DNA from: Deinococcus sp.
GTDB taxonomy: Bacteria; Deinococcota; Deinococci; JACQHA01
Assembly: GCA_016199255.1 (NCBI GenBank)
Contig: JACQHA010000255.1
Location: 1 to 13,277 of the forward strand
DNA length: 13,277 nucleotides
Reading direction: 5' to 3'
The position numbers and the translations under genes are program-made. Positions within the stretch are counted from its first letter, which is position 1. Each line of letters begins with the position of its first letter. Positions 12,904 to 13,277 of the stretch are shown in pieces. The notes beneath the pieces are model-generated. The model ran no database searches. It was not told where the DNA came from and saw only the letters and a list, made by a program, of their open reading frames with translations.

Positions 12904-13277
12904 ATGATTGAGGTAGTGCTAGTTCTTACCTGTCTGGGGGCGGGATACGCCCTGCAGATAGCGCTGGAGCGGTACCGGCTAGGCCGGGCCACCACCCTAG
13001 CAAGAGAGGTGCGCCAGCGCGCCGCCGTCCAAGTGCAGCAGCTGGGCCAGCAGGCAGCAGAACGGGTTAAACAGTTCAGCGAGCGCGAGCAGCGTGCCCT
13101 GGCCGAGCTGGCTGGGGAGCAGGAGCGCCTGCTCAGCGCCAGCGAAGCGCACCTGGAGCGCCGGGAGCGACAGCTGGACCGGTGGCAGGTACAGCTGGAC
13201 AAGCTGGAAGCCACGGTGCGGCAGCAGGAGGCGGAGATTGCTGCCCTGCAGCAGCGCATCGAGCAGGCCAAGCAGGA
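12904..13277 (+). CDS. RNase Y-like protein, N-terminal part (cut by window edge)
   Basis: The first 124 codons read MIEVVLVLTCLGAGYALQIA, an N-terminal membrane helix. A long charged coiled coil then runs to the window end, including EAHLERRERQLDRWQVQLDK and LEATVRQQEAEIAALQQRIE. The 'LERRExxLDRxxxxLDKxE' phasing is what precedes the KH and HD domains of RNase Y, the membrane-anchored endonuclease that starts mRNA decay; those domains would lie outside the window. Other single-helix coiled-coil proteins (RmuC, ATP synthase b-like) are alternatives. The ATG at 12904 has GGGGAG 10 bases upstream; an in-frame GTG at 12898 is possible. It has its own promoter and a hairpin-bearing leader. Confidence 0.62.
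   Translation, partial: MIEVVLVLTCLGAGYALQIALERYRLGRATTLAREVRQRAAVQVQQLGQQAAERVKQFSEREQRALAELAGEQERLLSASEAHLERRERQLDRWQVQLDKLEATVRQQEAEIAALQQRIEQAKQ

Noticed and set aside
12615..13271. 218-residue minus-strand frame opposite the RNase Y-like gene
   Set aside because: It is Ser/Arg/Cys-rich shadow sequence of a coiled-coil gene and crosses the palindrome and promoter region.
1..13277. CRISPR arrays, tRNA or rRNA genes, complete insertion sequences
   Set aside because: No regularly spaced repeats, no cloverleaf or rRNA-like stretch and no transposase motif were seen on either strand.

Overview
The window is GC-rich bacterial chromosomal DNA with dense coding on both strands, strong GGAGG-type ribosome sites and many ATG/GTG starts. 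It has no rRNA, tRNA, CRISPR array or complete insertion sequence. The gene mix suggests an anaerobic or facultative soil, sediment or hot-spring lineage, perhaps Chloroflexota: DUF2203, a YugP-type zinc peptidase, the MEP-pathway gene dxr, an RNase Y-like gene, a solitary GrdB-like selenoprotein, and dispersed GC-rich palindromes of the 'GTAGGGGC...' kind. That assignment is an inference, not a measurement.

Layout. Bases 1-787 (minus) hold an OmpR-family response regulator followed by the first codons of its sensor kinase. Bases 830-1767 are accessory: a decayed aldehyde dehydrogenase fragment, a small minus-strand protein with two tandem ClpX-type zinc fingers, and a repeat- and hairpin-rich spacer. 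Bases 1768-3351 (plus) encode a complete thiamine-diphosphate enzyme of the acetolactate synthase superfamily. Bases 3387-5741 (minus) hold three housekeeping-type genes: zinc peptidase, dxr and DUF2203.

Bases 6082-9056 (plus) form a tight operon: GNAT acetyltransferase, alanine dehydrogenase (3-base gap after a consensus ribosome site) and 4-hydroxybutyrate-type CoA-transferase (ATGA overlap). It is followed by the wreck of a VapBC-type toxin-antitoxin pair. A TATAAT box lies inside the PIN remnant, and a ribosome site just after it serves a large, divergent IlvD/Edd-type Fe-S dehydratase (9401-11605). Converging on that gene, with the two stop codons sharing one CTAG, is a GrdB-family gene (11602-12441, minus). 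It is interrupted by one in-frame UGA in a U-G-L-C redox motif, and a good bacterial SECIS hairpin starts just downstream. I read it as a true selenoprotein, which makes it the most notable item in the window. Bases 12442-12903 are non-coding, with palindromes, a promoter and a long leader hairpin, and lead into the start of an RNase Y-like gene cut by the window edge.

How the genes may fit together. Alanine dehydrogenase, CoA-transferase, Fe-S dehydratase and GrdB-like selenoprotein lie side by side and would suit amino-acid or hydroxy-acid catabolism in a reducing cell. The GrdA and GrdE partners of classical glycine reductase are not visible here, so no specific pathway can be assigned.
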